DNA of 64,000 nt, taken from the NCBI GenBank assembly GCA_937892845.1, contig CALBGP010000005.1, forward strand, positions 1-64,000, in the 5' to 3' direction. A program made the translations under genes and the position numbers. This DNA is from an uncultured Eggerthellaceae bacterium (GTDB lineage Bacteria; Actinomycetota; Coriobacteriia; Coriobacteriales; Eggerthellaceae). Below the pieces are notes generated by a model that saw only the letters and a list, made by a program, of their open reading frames with translations, searched no databases and had not been told where the DNA came from. Shown here in pieces: positions 51,192-60,018 of this stretch (its first letter is position 1; each line of letters begins with the position of its first letter).

Positions 51192-51483
51192 CTTTCAATG
51201 ACGATGCCGACATGGGCAGCCTCATTGTGCAGGCGATCATCGTTTGGCAACGGGAAACTCTGACATTTGTGGCCAGGGCAACTGACATTTGTTGGCCAGA
51301 ATCTCTAACTTTTAGATTACCGCTTACAGGAGGGTTTTCCTTTTTGTTTTACGCTCAAATAAACTGCTTGTATTACAGAAAAATGGCGTCATCGGTGACA
51401 AAGAATGTCACCAAGAAACAACGCGGTTTGCAAGTGTTTCGCATCTTTTACCTGCGGAAACGCTTTCTGTTCGATTATTCCTC

Positions 51484-53342
51484 ATGCCACGGGGCGCACC
51501 GCCTACTACACCGCCCCCCATCAAGGCGCTCGTGTCCGAGAAGTTCTTCGATATGGTGGACATCTTGGGGCGCGAGAACGTGGGCATGATCACCGGAGAC
51601 TCCACCATCAACACCGAGGCGCCCGTCATCTGCTGCACGGCGGAGATTCTCGCGAACCAGGCCCTGCACGAGGGACCAGCCTCAAAGGTGGGCTGCGTCG
51701 TGATGGACGAGTTCCACTTCTACGCCGACCCCGACCGCGGCTGGGCCTGGCAGGTGTCGCTGCTCACCCTGACCGGTGCACAGTTCCTGCTGATGAGCGC
51801 CACCCTCGGCGACGTGAGTGACATCGCCGCCATGCTCCAGGAGCGCACGGGGCGCCCCGTGGACCTCGTGACCGACGCGCCGCGCCCGGTGCCGCTGTCC
51901 TACGACTACACCCTGGAGACTCTGGAGGCCACGGTGGAGCTGGGTCTGCGCGCCGGCGAGGTGCCGCTGTACATCGTGCACTTCTCCCAGGACGAGGCCC
52001 TGAAGAACGCCCGGTCGCTGGCCAGCTACGGCGTATCGGAGAAAGACCAGCGTGAGGCCATCAAACAAGCCATGAAGGGCACGAAGTTCACCACCCCCTT
52101 CGGCAAGATCCTGCAGCGGCTGCTGGCGGCGGGCGTGGGCGTGCACCACGCGGGCATGCGCCGCGCTACCGGCTTTTGGTGGAGCGCCTGGCCCAGCAGG
52201 GGCTCCTGCCCGTCATCTGCGGCACCGACACCCTGGGCGTGGGCATCAACGTGCCCATCCACACCGTAGTGCTCACGCAGCTCACCAAGTTCGACGGCAC
52301 CAAGATGCGCCGCCTGCGCAGCCGCGAGTTCCACCAGATCGTGGGCCGGGCGGGCCGGGCCGGCTTCGACACCGAGGGCATGGCCATCGCGCTGGCCCCC
52401 GAGCACGAGATCGAGAACCACAAGGCCCTGCTGAAGGCCGGGGACGACCCGAAAAAGCAGCGCCGCGTGAAGAAGAAGCAGCCGCCCGAGGGCTTCGTGA
52501 GCTGGAACAAGCAGACCTTCGAGCACCTAATCGAAAAGCCGCCGGAGAAGCTGACGCCCCGCATGCGCATCACCCACTCCATGGTGCTGTCGGTGGTGAG
52601 CCGCGGAGGCGACGCGTGGGCCAACGTGCACCAGCTTATTGCCGACTCGGCCCAGACCCCCGAGGAGAAAATCAAGCTGAACGCCCGGGCCGACGAGATT
52701 TTCGGCACGCTGCTAGAAGCGGGCGTGGTAGTGCGCGAGACCGACGCCGAGGGCAACCCGAGCTACGTGCTCACCGTGGACCTTCCCGAGGACTTCGCCC
52801 TCGACCAGCCGCTCTCGCCGTTTTTGCTGGCGGCGCTCGATCTGCTGGACCCGGAGAGCGACACCTACGCTCTGGACGTCATCTCGCTCGTGGAGGCCAC
52901 GCTGGAGAATCCCGCGAAGGTGCTGCGGGCCCAGGAGCGCAAGGCCCGCGACGCCGCCATGGCCGCCATGAAGGCCGACGGCGTGGAATACGAAGAACGC
53001 CTGGAGCGGCTGGCCGAGGTCACCTATCCCAAGCCCCTGGAGGAGCTGCTGGACCGCGCCTTCGAGCTGTACTGCCAGGGCGTGCCCTGGGCCCGCGACT
53101 ACTTCGCCGAGCACAACGAGATCCGCCTGGACGGTGACGCGCGGTCGGCCGCCTACCTCTCCATCGACGAGAGCCCCGAAGCCGAACAGCACCTCTGGCA
53201 TGTGCGCCAGATCTTCCTGGGCGAGAACGCCGACGGCGACTTCCGCATCGAGGCTGACGTGAACTTGGACGCCACCCAGGAGGAAGGCGAGGTCATCTTC
53301 AAGAACTACCGCGTGGGCTTCGTGGAGGATTTGGCGGAATAG
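51484..53342 (+). pseudogene. DEAD/DEAH-box helicase (Ski2-like, DUF3516 type), truncated and frameshifted
   Basis: Three consecutive frames together read as one helicase. TGRTAYYTAP lies before a run of six C at 51514-51519, where one base too many shifts the frame to IKALVSEKFFDMVDILGRENVGMITGD. Motif II is VMDEFHFYAD, and motif III LLMSATLG. At about 52155-52160 one base is missing (HHAGM then the other frame LLVERLAQQGLLPVICGTDTLGVGINVPI), with motif VI FHQIVGRAGRAGFDTEG. The C-terminal YPKPLEELLDRAFELYCQGVPWARDYF is like DUF3516. The N-terminal Q motif and Walker A are missing, so activity is excluded. It is GC-richer than the flanks and lies next to the IS. Confidence 0.85.
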
Positions 53343-54745
53343 GATAGGTTTTCCAGGCCAAGAAACTCGTACAGCTCCTGTTTGCTGTGGACACCCATTT
53401 TTTTATAAATGTTGTGAGTGTGGGTCTTCACCGTAGCGAGGCCTACCACCAGATCGTCGCTAATTTGCGCTAACGTTTTTCTCTGGGCGAGGAGAAGGAG
53501 TACGTCTCCCTCGCGCTTAGTCAGAGAGCACTGCATGGCGACCGATGTGCAGGTTTCGGCGAGTATGGTGTAATAACGTGCCGGATCGACGTACTGCGCC
53601 TTTGCTGGATCGGTGCTCCTCTCGAGACTTCCATCTCTGAGAGGAGAAAGATAGACGAACGCAATGGCTCCTAATCCTGCGAGTAGGACGAGGGGCAACG
53701 CATGCACGCCAGGCCCTATCATGCCCGAGAAAGCTTCTCCTAGAAAAGCGGCGAGTTGCTCTGCAAGATAGGCAAGCGAGAAGACAAAGACTGGGTTGTT
53801 TCCTCTTCTTTGGCAGAGATTGCACAGTATGGTGAAGAAGAATGTCGAAAAAGTCATATAGGAGGCATCGAGAAGAATCGAAGCAATATCGTAGGAACAC
53901 CCAGCTTCTATAGCGAAAACTATGATTGCCAATTCCAGAATGGCGAGCGATGCGTCATAGAGCTGCTTGATGCGAACGATTCTTCCGTTTACCGCGAGGG
54001 CGATTGAGGTAGCCGCAATGGCGATAAAGAGCCCGAGGTAGGAAACACTAGCTACGGGCGTGGGAGCAAAGCCTTGTAGCGTTTGAATGGTGAAGATGAT
54101 AAGCGAATAAATGAGCAGCAAGCGCGCAATGGGAAAGAAGCTGCGCGGCTCAATTTTGCCGGCCTCTTCCGAGGGCGAAGTAGCCGTAGGGTTTTCGCGC
54201 CAGAGCGCAATAGAGGTCTTTCTCGTGAGGCAGAGGGCGATTGCGAGGGGCGCAATACAGGATATGGCAAGTGGCGGAAGCAAAGTGGAGAGTGCCCGCA
54301 GTATGCCTACAAAAAACTGCCAAGCAATGAGCGTTAAAAGGCAGTCGACGAGGGGGAGCACCGCAAGCGCCTTGAGGCACGAGATGAGCAGAGAGGCTCG
54401 GCAGAGCGCCGTTACGCAAAGACAAGCGAAGGGTAGAACTCCCTGGAAAGTTTCCGGCTGCAATGAGCACGCCCAGGCGCCAAAAAAACCGAGAAAGCAC
54501 AGTGAGCAGGAGGCAACAACGAACGCCTTACTGCTGAGGAAGGTGCTGGTTTGGCGGTGAAACAGGGCCAAGACGCCGAATGCGAGCGACGTTACAAGGA
54601 GATAGGGGTATTGGGAAAAGGATACGAGTGAAGCGAATCCTGCCGGAATTGCAGCAGAAGGGTCGAGCATCCAAGCGCAAGCAAAAGCCAGAGCGAGAGC
54701 AAAAGGCACGTTGCGAATCTGATTTACCGTCACGGCCTTGGCCAT
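53306..54745 (-). CDS. LuxR-type regulator with N-terminal multi-helix membrane domain
   Basis: GGGAGG precedes the ATG at 54745. Of 479 residues, about the first 390 contain around 12 hydrophobic segments (FALALAFACAWML; YLLVTSLAFGVLALFH). The C-terminal LuxR helix-turn-helix is LTKREGDVLLLLAQRKTLAQISDDLVVGLATVKTHTHNIYKKMGVHSKQELYEFLG. The 3' end overlaps the tail of the helicase pseudogene by 37 bases on the opposite strand. The layout and the divergent flavoprotein gene copy the module at 31-35 kb, so it probably controls that reductase. Lower GC than core genes suggests transfer. Confidence 0.85.
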   Translation of the reverse strand: MAKAVTVNQIRNVPFALALAFACAWMLDPSAAIPAGFASLVSFSQYPYLLVTSLAFGVLALFHRQTSTFLSSKAFVVASCSLCFLGFFGAWACSLQPETFQGVLPFACLCVTALCRASLLISCLKALAVLPLVDCLLTLIAWQFFVGILRALSTLLPPLAISCIAPLAIALCLTRKTSIALWRENPTATSPSEEAGKIEPRSFFPIARLLLIYSLIIFTIQTLQGFAPTPVASVSYLGLFIAIAATSIALAVNGRIVRIKQLYDASLAILELAIIVFAIEAGCSYDIASILLDASYMTFSTFFFTILCNLCQRRGNNPVFVFSLAYLAEQLAAFLGEAFSGMIGPGVHALPLVLLAGLGAIAFVYLSPLRDGSLERSTDPAKAQYVDPARYYTILAETCTSVAMQCSLTKREGDVLLLLAQRKTLAQISDDLVVGLATVKTHTHNIYKKMGVHSKQELYEFLGLENLSYSAKSSTKPTR

Positions 54746-55087
54746 GTTCGACCTCCCGAATGGTTTCGCATGATAGAACTTCCTCCTGGTCTATTTTATA
54801 CCGATTAAGCCTGGAAAACCCGAGGTAATCGCACTTTGAGGAAGTGGAGTGCGGAGGCGAGGAATAGCTTGAAGTTCGCAATGCGCTTCATCAACCGTTT
54901 TTTCAACCCTTCCGTGCCTGCAATCAACCTCAATCTGCATCCTCAAGGTCCAATACCTGCGTTTTCATACGTAAGTGCGATTTCGAATAGGCGCCGTCAA
55001 CGTTTTGTCGATAGACGAGTTGGGCGATGGCCCATGAGCCCAAAATCGCACATGCAATAACTCAGTTAGGAAAGAGGAGGATCAAGA
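54746..55087. promoter_or_regulatory. divergent control region with AATCGCAC boxes
   Basis: The 342-base gap between the LuxR-type and flavoprotein genes contains AATCGCACTT at 54827-54836, the inverse AAGTGCGATT at 54973-54982 and AATCGCACAT at 55044-55053. Their spacing and orientation around both starts make them candidate binding sites for the LuxR-type protein. No gene or small RNA is evident. Confidence 0.5.
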
Positions 55088-56752
55088 ATGGACAAGGTGA
55101 TATCGCGCAGAGATTTTATTGTTGGGGGTGGAGTATTTGGTGCGAGCATGGCAGCGGTCGGCCTCGCGGGATGCGCTCCTTCAAATGCTGGCCTGCCGTC
55201 GACTGATACCGACGCATCGGGCACCAATACGCATATGGGCGCAGATCGCCCTCTTTCTTCGCGGCTTGTCGAAGTGGATGAAGGGGATGTGGTCCGCACG
55301 GAGGAGTGCGATGTCGTAGTGTGCGGCTCAGGATCCGCTGGAACCTATGCCGCCATTAGAGCAGCTGAGCTTGGTGCTCGTGTAATCTGGCTTGAGAAGA
55401 CAAGTCTCAAGGGAGGAACTTCAACGGTAACGGAGGGTACGCTTGCGTACAACACTCAAGAGCAGCTTGATGCGCAGGGGCCCACAGACTTGCAGGCCGA
55501 GTTCGAAGCTTACATGCAGTGGCACAATTGGGGTGCTTATGCACCAGGGATTTGGTGCTACCTGGACAATTCTGGAGAAGCCCTCGATTGGGCCATAAGC
55601 CATGGGGCTTCGATGTCAACTGGTGGCCAGGGTGCCCTTCTGAGCTGCTTTGACGAGGCAGGCAATTGGGTAAACAACGGCGAGGGTATGCTCAAGCCGC
55701 TTTGGGCCTATGGGGAGACGCTCGATAATTTGGATTTTCGCCTAGAGTCTCCTGCCGTGAACATCATTCTCGACAATGAGGGAGTTGGGGGTGTCTACGC
55801 AAAAAGCGGCGGCGATCTCGTGCGCATTAATGCCAAAGCGACGGTGCTCGCTACGGGTGGATTCGGGAAAAACCCGGAAATGTGCGCCGAGCGGCTTCGC
55901 GTTCCTAGTGAACGAGTTGAATTTCTGGGGTTCGATGGTCAAGATGGCGACGGTATCAATATGGCGCTGACGGCAGGCGCGCTTCCCCAGGCGCCGTCTG
56001 CGGTAATGTACGGACTTTCGAAGGCGTGCGGAGAAAGTTGGAGTAGCATGCTGTCGATTTTCACTCAGTGGCCGCCCTCTTATCGGTATCCGCTAGAAAT
56101 AGGCAAAACGCTCCCCATGGTCAATCAGAGCGGCGTGCGCTTTTATAACGAGACACTTGCAGAAGACGCCGACACCTCCCGCCTCAACACGGCAATCGCT
56201 TCTCAGTCGAAGGTCTTTACCTTGTTCGATGAGGCGCATGTTGAAGCCTACGAGGGCGAGGATAAACTCAATGAGTTCGTTGCCTTCATGGGTGTTGGGA
56301 GCGGAGAGTTCCGATCCTTGGTTGAAGGCAGCGACTTTGTTTGGAAGGCCGATAGCTTCGAGGAGCTTGCCGAGCTTATGGGGGTTGACTCGGAAGCATT
56401 GGCTGCAACGATGGAAGACTACAATAATAGAGCGAAGGGGGACGGCTCTCATGACCCCCTTGGAGCCGACCCCGCGCTCATGACGCCTCTAGAAAAGAAG
56501 CCATTTTATGCGGTTCAGGTCGAGGCTTGCGCCTATAGTACCTGTGGCGGCGTGCGAGGAGATCATGAGGCGCGGGCGATCGGACACGACGATCTCCCCA
56601 TCAAGGGCTTGTTTGTGTGCGGCATCGATAACGGTTCCATGCAGTTTAACGACTATCCCTATGGGCTGCATGGAGGATCGGGGCAGGGTGCTGCTTGCAC
56701 GACGGGATATGTTGCTGCGAACGCAGCTTGCAAGGATCTGGGTATTGCCTAG
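55088..56752 (+). CDS. Tat-exported FAD-dependent fumarate-reductase-like flavoprotein
   Basis: GAGGAGG before the ATG at 55088 supports the start. Of 554 residues, the signal SRRDFIVGGGVFGASMAAVGLAGCAPS is Tat-like with a lipobox-type Cys. The FAD motif is CDVVVCGSGSAGTYAAIRAAELGARVIWLEK, followed by GGTSTVTEGTLAY and ATVLATGGFGKN. The C-terminal FAD contact region is GLFVCGIDNGSMQFNDYPYGLHGGSGQGAACTTGYVAA. Unlike the module at 31 kb, no cytochrome gene follows, so it must take electrons from another donor. The acceptor is unknown. The final segment and the AT-richer codons differ from the core copy, consistent with transfer together with the divergent LuxR-type gene. Confidence 0.88.
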   Translation: MDKVISRRDFIVGGGVFGASMAAVGLAGCAPSNAGLPSTDTDASGTNTHMGADRPLSSRLVEVDEGDVVRTEECDVVVCGSGSAGTYAAIRAAELGARVIWLEKTSLKGGTSTVTEGTLAYNTQEQLDAQGPTDLQAEFEAYMQWHNWGAYAPGIWCYLDNSGEALDWAISHGASMSTGGQGALLSCFDEAGNWVNNGEGMLKPLWAYGETLDNLDFRLESPAVNIILDNEGVGGVYAKSGGDLVRINAKATVLATGGFGKNPEMCAERLRVPSERVEFLGFDGQDGDGINMALTAGALPQAPSAVMYGLSKACGESWSSMLSIFTQWPPSYRYPLEIGKTLPMVNQSGVRFYNETLAEDADTSRLNTAIASQSKVFTLFDEAHVEAYEGEDKLNEFVAFMGVGSGEFRSLVEGSDFVWKADSFEELAELMGVDSEALAATMEDYNNRAKGDGSHDPLGADPALMTPLEKKPFYAVQVEACAYSTCGGVRGDHEARAIGHDDLPIKGLFVCGIDNGSMQFNDYPYGLHGGSGQGAACTTGYVAANAACKDLGIA

Positions 56753-56764
56753 CGATCATTTAAC

Positions 56765-56814
56765 AGACGACCCTCGATCCCCTTCTGCAGCAACAAGGGG
56801 ATTGGGGGTCGTCT
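56765..56814 (+). terminator. long hairpin after the flavoprotein gene
   Basis: AGACGACCC with GGGTCGTCT, and inside it ATCCCCTT with AAGGGGAT, form a two-part stem around a 10-base loop. Only a weak T-tail follows, but its position 13 bases past the stop fits termination. Confidence 0.6.
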
Positions 56815-56935
56815 TAAAGCGCACGAAGCAGGGTTATCGCACCTTCTCTTTCAAATAGTCGTTAGGAAGCTCGCAGCTGTGGTAGTTACGAGCTTCTTGC
56901 TTTTAGCGGTTGTTGGGGAAGCCCCCGTCGCTTCC

Positions 56936-57574
56936 TTATTCGCTTCTCAGAGCTTCGACCGGGTCTTTCTTCGCGGCGGCGCTTGAAGGAATGAGGCCTG
57001 CCAAGAATGTGAGCAACACGCTTATGCCGACCAGGGCAATTGCGGCCTGCCACGGCAGGATCGCGACGTTTTCCACATCGAACAATGAATAGACAATCGT
57101 GTTGGCGGGAATGCAGGCCAAAGCCGTAAGTCCGATGCCAATAACGCCGGCTGCGAAACCGACGATGATGGTTTCGGCGTTGAACACGCGGCTGATATCG
57201 CCTTTGCTTGCGCCAATGGAGCGCAAAACGCCAATTTCTTTCTTGCGTTCAAGCACACTGATATAGGTGATGATGCCAATCATGATTGAACTCACCACGA
57301 GCGAAATCGCCACGAACGCCATCAGCACATAGCTGATCATATTAACGATGGTGGTTACGCTGCTCATGAGCGCGCCCACAATATCGGTGTAGCTTACGAC
57401 CTTGTCTTCCTCGCCGGCGGCGTTCATCGCTTCGTTGTAGTTGTCAAGGATATCGATCACGCTTTGCTTGCTTTCGAAATCCTTCGGGTAAATGTCGATG
57501 CTCGCCGGCTTGGCGTAATCGGCCCAACCGAACTTTTTCATGTTGCTGTCGTAACTGCTTTGTTCGGTCGACAT
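56936..57574 (-). pseudogene. 3' part of an ABC transporter permease gene (FtsX/MacB type)
   Basis: The open frame covers about 212 codons. The first roughly 70 residues are an extracytoplasmic fragment (YPKDFESKQSVIDILDNYNEAM). The FtsX domain follows: VNMISYVLMAFVAISLVVSSIMIGIITYISVLERKKEIGVLRSIGASKGDISRVFNAETIIVGF, two more helices and the signature end IPSSAAAKKDPVEALRSE. MacB-type permeases have at least one more N-terminal helix and several hundred residues before this point, and no ATPase gene adjoins, so the 5' end is missing. The frame changes to unrelated DNA at 57575-57577, where a fragment of another gene begins on the other strand. Confidence 0.75.
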
Positions 57575-57576
57575 GA

Positions 57577-57804
57577 GACTCGCCGATTCTCTCCCTGAAA
57601 GAAAGCAAGCAGGAAGGCGTTGCCGAAGGGATGAAGAGCTCGATGCTTTCGTATATGCTCGACCAATGCGGAAACTGCCAGGTCATAATTGTCGAAAACG
57701 AGATCCCGGACGATGTCGATTTATCTGCTGCGACCCTTATCGAATTCACCAAAAACGAGAGCATCGGGCGCTACGGCTTTCTGCTTGACCAGCTAATCCT
57801 ATAG
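57577..57804 (+). pseudogene. C-terminal fragment of an SMC/ABC-like ATPase gene
   Basis: From the in-frame TGA at 57574 the frame reads DSPILSLKESKQEGVAEGMKSS, then GNCQVIIVENEIP, AATLIEFTKNE and SIGRYGFLLDQ before a TAG at 57802. DSPI-L-L-E is the Walker B/D-loop pattern of large P-loop ATPases of the SMC/ABC type, whose last about 75 residues look like this. The rest of the gene is gone. Junction with the permease fragment at 57575 marks a deletion. Confidence 0.6.
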
Positions 57805-57961
57805 CGTTGCGGTGCTTAGCACGAGATTGCCAAATCCAACAAGGGCGCGTACGATACGTTTCGATGGCCCGGGACGACCGCTGATTCAAGTCACCGGGCC
57901 TAAATTTGTTTTTACAGGAATAGCGTCTTTCCAGGCGTCTTCGCCTGATGGCCATGATCTT

Positions 57962-58015
57962 CCTTTTGATTATTAGACACATTTAAGCTACAATTCGTGT
58001 CCAATAATCAAAAGG
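57962..58015 (+). promoter_or_regulatory. operator-promoter of the first AbiE pair
   Basis: CCTTTTGATTATTAGACAC (57962-57980) and GTGTCCAATAATCAAAAGG (57997-58015) form an inverted repeat, 18 of 19 positions complementary, around a 16-base centre. TTGATT in the left arm, 17 bases and TACAAT in the centre make a promoter. The right arm overlaps the ribosome-binding site AAAAGGAGGG. Binding of the antitoxin AbiEi to such repeats is known to repress abiE operons. Confidence 0.75.
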
Positions 58016-58021
58016 AGGGTT

Positions 58022-58627
58022 ATGAGCAGAAGTGAGGAGATAGCCGAATTCGTAGAAGACTCGGGCGGCATCGCGAGCGCGGCGCAAATCGCGAAAGCGG
58101 GCTTTCTGCCGGGCTCGATTTCCTACGCCCTTGAATCGGGCGCTATAGACAAGCTTACCCGGGGCGTGTACTGTCTGCCCGAAGTCTTCGATGACGAGTT
58201 CGCAGCGATATCCTACAGGTGGAGCAAATGCGTGCTATCACACGGAAGCGCGCTGTACCTCGCCGGCCTTTCCGACAGGGTTCCCGCCGCAATCGATGTC
58301 ACCGTCCCACACGGCTACAACCCGCGTGGCCTTACCCAAGAATATCCCGATACGAAAATCCACCGTCTCTCTCCCGAGCTCTACGAGCTCGGCATCGTTA
58401 AGGCAAAGTCCCCAGGAGGGGGTACTGTGAAAGCCTATTGCGCCGAACGGGCCATAGCCGACCTCATTTCGCAGAGAGTTTCCGAAGGAGCGGACCCCCA
58501 GCTCGTCCGCGACGCGGTCGCGGGTTATTTCAAAAGGAAAGGCGCCGACCTGCCTAAGCTCGCACGGATGTGCAACGCGCTCGGCGTCGAGAAAGAGTTC
58601 AGGATGTATTTGGAGGTGCTCACATGA
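58022..58627 (+). CDS. abiEi: type IV antitoxin AbiEi
   Basis: AAAAGGAGGG precedes the ATG at 58022. The 201-residue protein has an N-terminal winged helix (EIAEFVEDSGGIASAAQIAKAGFLPGSISYALESGAIDKLTRGVYCLP) and the AbiEi C-terminal region (YRWSKCVLSHGSALYLAGLSDRVPAAIDVTVPHGYNP). Known members bind inverted repeats in their own promoter and counteract the toxin without forming a stable complex. Its stop overlaps the toxin start as ATGA. The 19-bp inverted repeat upstream is the likely autoregulatory site. Confidence 0.92.
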   Translation: MSRSEEIAEFVEDSGGIASAAQIAKAGFLPGSISYALESGAIDKLTRGVYCLPEVFDDEFAAISYRWSKCVLSHGSALYLAGLSDRVPAAIDVTVPHGYNPRGLTQEYPDTKIHRLSPELYELGIVKAKSPGGGTVKAYCAERAIADLISQRVSEGADPQLVRDAVAGYFKRKGADLPKLARMCNALGVEKEFRMYLEVLT

Positions 58628-59478
58628 TGAGAAGTGATGCAAGCCTCAAGGGCAAAATCAAGGCCTTGGCCAAGAAAAGCAACCTGAAGCCCCAGGAGCT
58701 CCTGCAAATGCACCTGTTCGAGCATCTTTTGATGCGGCTCGGAAAGAGCGGCTACGCCGAGGCGTTCGTTCTGAAGGGCGGCCTCCTCATCTCCTCGATG
58801 ACGGGCGTCGCCCAGAGGACCACCATGGACATGGACACGACGGTGATAGGCATGGATATGGACGAAGACACGGCGAGCGAGGCCGTCGCCGCCATCTGCA
58901 CCGTGGACGTCGCCGACGGCATGGAATACTCCTTCGAGCGGATCGAGCCCATCCGCGAGGGCGACGAGTACGCGAACTGGCGCGCGCACCTGCGCGTGAG
59001 GTACGGCAAGATAGACGCTCCCGTGAAGATCGACATCACGACCGGAGACGAGATAGTGCCCGGGCGCATCGAATACCGCTACCCGCTCATGTTCGAGAAG
59101 GGCTCGGTCAGGGTGCTCTCGTACCCGCTCGAAACCGTGTTGGCCGAAAAGCTCGAGACGGTCGTTTCCCGGGGAATCGCCAACACGCGTGGACGCGACT
59201 ACTACGACATCCACACTTTGCTCCGTTTGAAGGCGGACGAAATAAATCGGGATTCCCTTCACGAAGCCGTTGTCGCCACTGCCTCCAGGCGCGGTTCACT
59301 CGGCAAGATGGGCGACTACGAGGCCGTGCTCGGCGAGGTCAGGAGATCCGATATGATGCGGGGCATCTGGTCCTCTTACGTCTCGGCATCACCCTATGCG
59401 GAAGGCGTCGATTTCGAAGAGGCGGTCGATTCGGCCATCGAGCTCGCAAGGCTTTCGGAGCTTGACGATTTGGACTGA
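58624..59478 (+). CDS. abiEii: type IV toxin AbiEii nucleotidyltransferase
   Basis: The ATG at 58624 overlaps the antitoxin stop. Of 284 residues, the nucleotidyltransferase signature is FVLKGGLLISSMTGVAQRTTMDMDTTVIGM (GG/S..DxD), followed by IDITTGDEIVPG and VLAEKLETVVSRGIANTRGRDYYDIHTLL, the family motifs III-IV with Lys and Asp. Known AbiEii toxins transfer nucleotides (GTP/CTP to tRNA in studied relatives) and stop growth, often giving phage resistance by abortive infection. All key residues look intact, so it should be active. Confidence 0.92.
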   Translation: MMRSDASLKGKIKALAKKSNLKPQELLQMHLFEHLLMRLGKSGYAEAFVLKGGLLISSMTGVAQRTTMDMDTTVIGMDMDEDTASEAVAAICTVDVADGMEYSFERIEPIREGDEYANWRAHLRVRYGKIDAPVKIDITTGDEIVPGRIEYRYPLMFEKGSVRVLSYPLETVLAEKLETVVSRGIANTRGRDYYDIHTLLRLKADEINRDSLHEAVVATASRRGSLGKMGDYEAVLGEVRRSDMMRGIWSSYVSASPYAEGVDFEEAVDSAIELARLSELDDLD

Positions 59479-59750
59479 TGGAGGCGAGAAGTCCATCACC
59501 GCGCCAATACTAGGCGATTGCGCTATGGACATCTCTCCGACCCTTTGAATCACCCCTCTCCAAGCCACTCGCTACGAATCCCTACGGAAACCCGGGAGTG
59601 ATTAAAGAGGCGACCTGCGGTTTCGCGAATCAATTGAGTCATTCCCGAAATCGCGAATCAAGGGCCTGATTCGCCTAAATTGCGCACGAATCAGCCCTTC
59701 GGCGGTATGACACGACACGCATCGACAACACTCGGACTGGATTAGTCACT

Positions 59751-59761
59751 GAGTGGGAATA
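59751..59761. repeat. guaA 3'-end attachment-like repeat, copy 3
   Basis: GAGTGGGAATA followed by A reads Thr-Glu-Trp-Glu-stop in one frame. The following roughly 35 bases (AGAAATCCTTGGTCGTGGG, then GGTATAAAT) are shared with copy 4, so the two mark equivalent ends of related elements. Confidence 0.6.
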
Positions 59762-59838
59762 AGAAATCCTTGGTCGTGGGGGTATAAATCGCAACATCGA
59801 GCAGAAATGCCCTCATAACCATATGAATCAATAATTTG

Positions 59839-59874
59839 GAATGCTCCCCGGTTATCCGAGGAGCATTCATTTTT
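59839..59874 (+). terminator. terminator or leader hairpin at a decayed gene front
   Basis: GAATGCTCC and GGAGCATTC form a 9-bp stem with a 12-base loop, followed by ATTTTT. It stands where the ATPase locus at 61707 has its start-codon hairpin, so it may be a relic of that element rather than a dedicated terminator. Confidence 0.6.
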
Positions 59875-59937
59875 CGAGCCAAGCTATCTTTCACATCAGG
59901 AATTACGCCACATGCGCAAGATAAAGACGCTGAACGT

Positions 59938-59978
59938 TACTATCAAATCTGTACTTTTATGCTTAAAGTATGATAGTA
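59938..59978 (+). promoter_or_regulatory. operator-promoter of the second AbiE pair
   Basis: TACTATCA (59938-59945) and TGATAGTA (59971-59978) are inverted, and a second inner repeat TACTTT/AAAGTA lies between them. TATGAT at 59969-59974 is a possible -10. This is the equivalent of the repeat before the first AbiE pair but of different sequence, so the two antitoxins probably do not share operators. Confidence 0.55.
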
Positions 59979-60018
59979 TTCAGCATGAAGGTACATAAGC
60001 ACGCGAAGGAGGTGGGCG

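Larger units (their letters stand above)
48837..51328 (-). mobile_element. IS21 family insertion sequence with nonsense mutation in istA
   Basis: The 2492-bp element is bounded by TGTAAGCGG at 48837 and its inverse CCGCTTACA at 51328; the inverted ends extend imperfectly (then TCAAGTAAAA against TAATCTAAAA). Subterminal TGTCAGAGTTTCCC at the left and GGGAAACTCTGACA at the right are also inverse copies, and TGACATTTGTKGGCC repeats at the right end. It carries istA and istB, both leftward. The flanking bases are not a clean target duplication, which fits a deletion or recombination next to the element. Confidence 0.88.
59479..60018. other. 540-base gap holding an attachment-like repeat, a decayed gene front and the second AbiE operator
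   Basis: No gene is supported. After the first toxin come AT-balanced sequence with a repeated GCGAATCA motif (59615-59690), the attachment-like repeat at 59751-59761, and a stretch to about 59848 that aligns by eye with 61624-61716 in front of the DUF4143-type ATPase gene. A terminator (59839-59874) and the AbiE operator (59938-59978) complete the gap. Confidence 0.55.
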
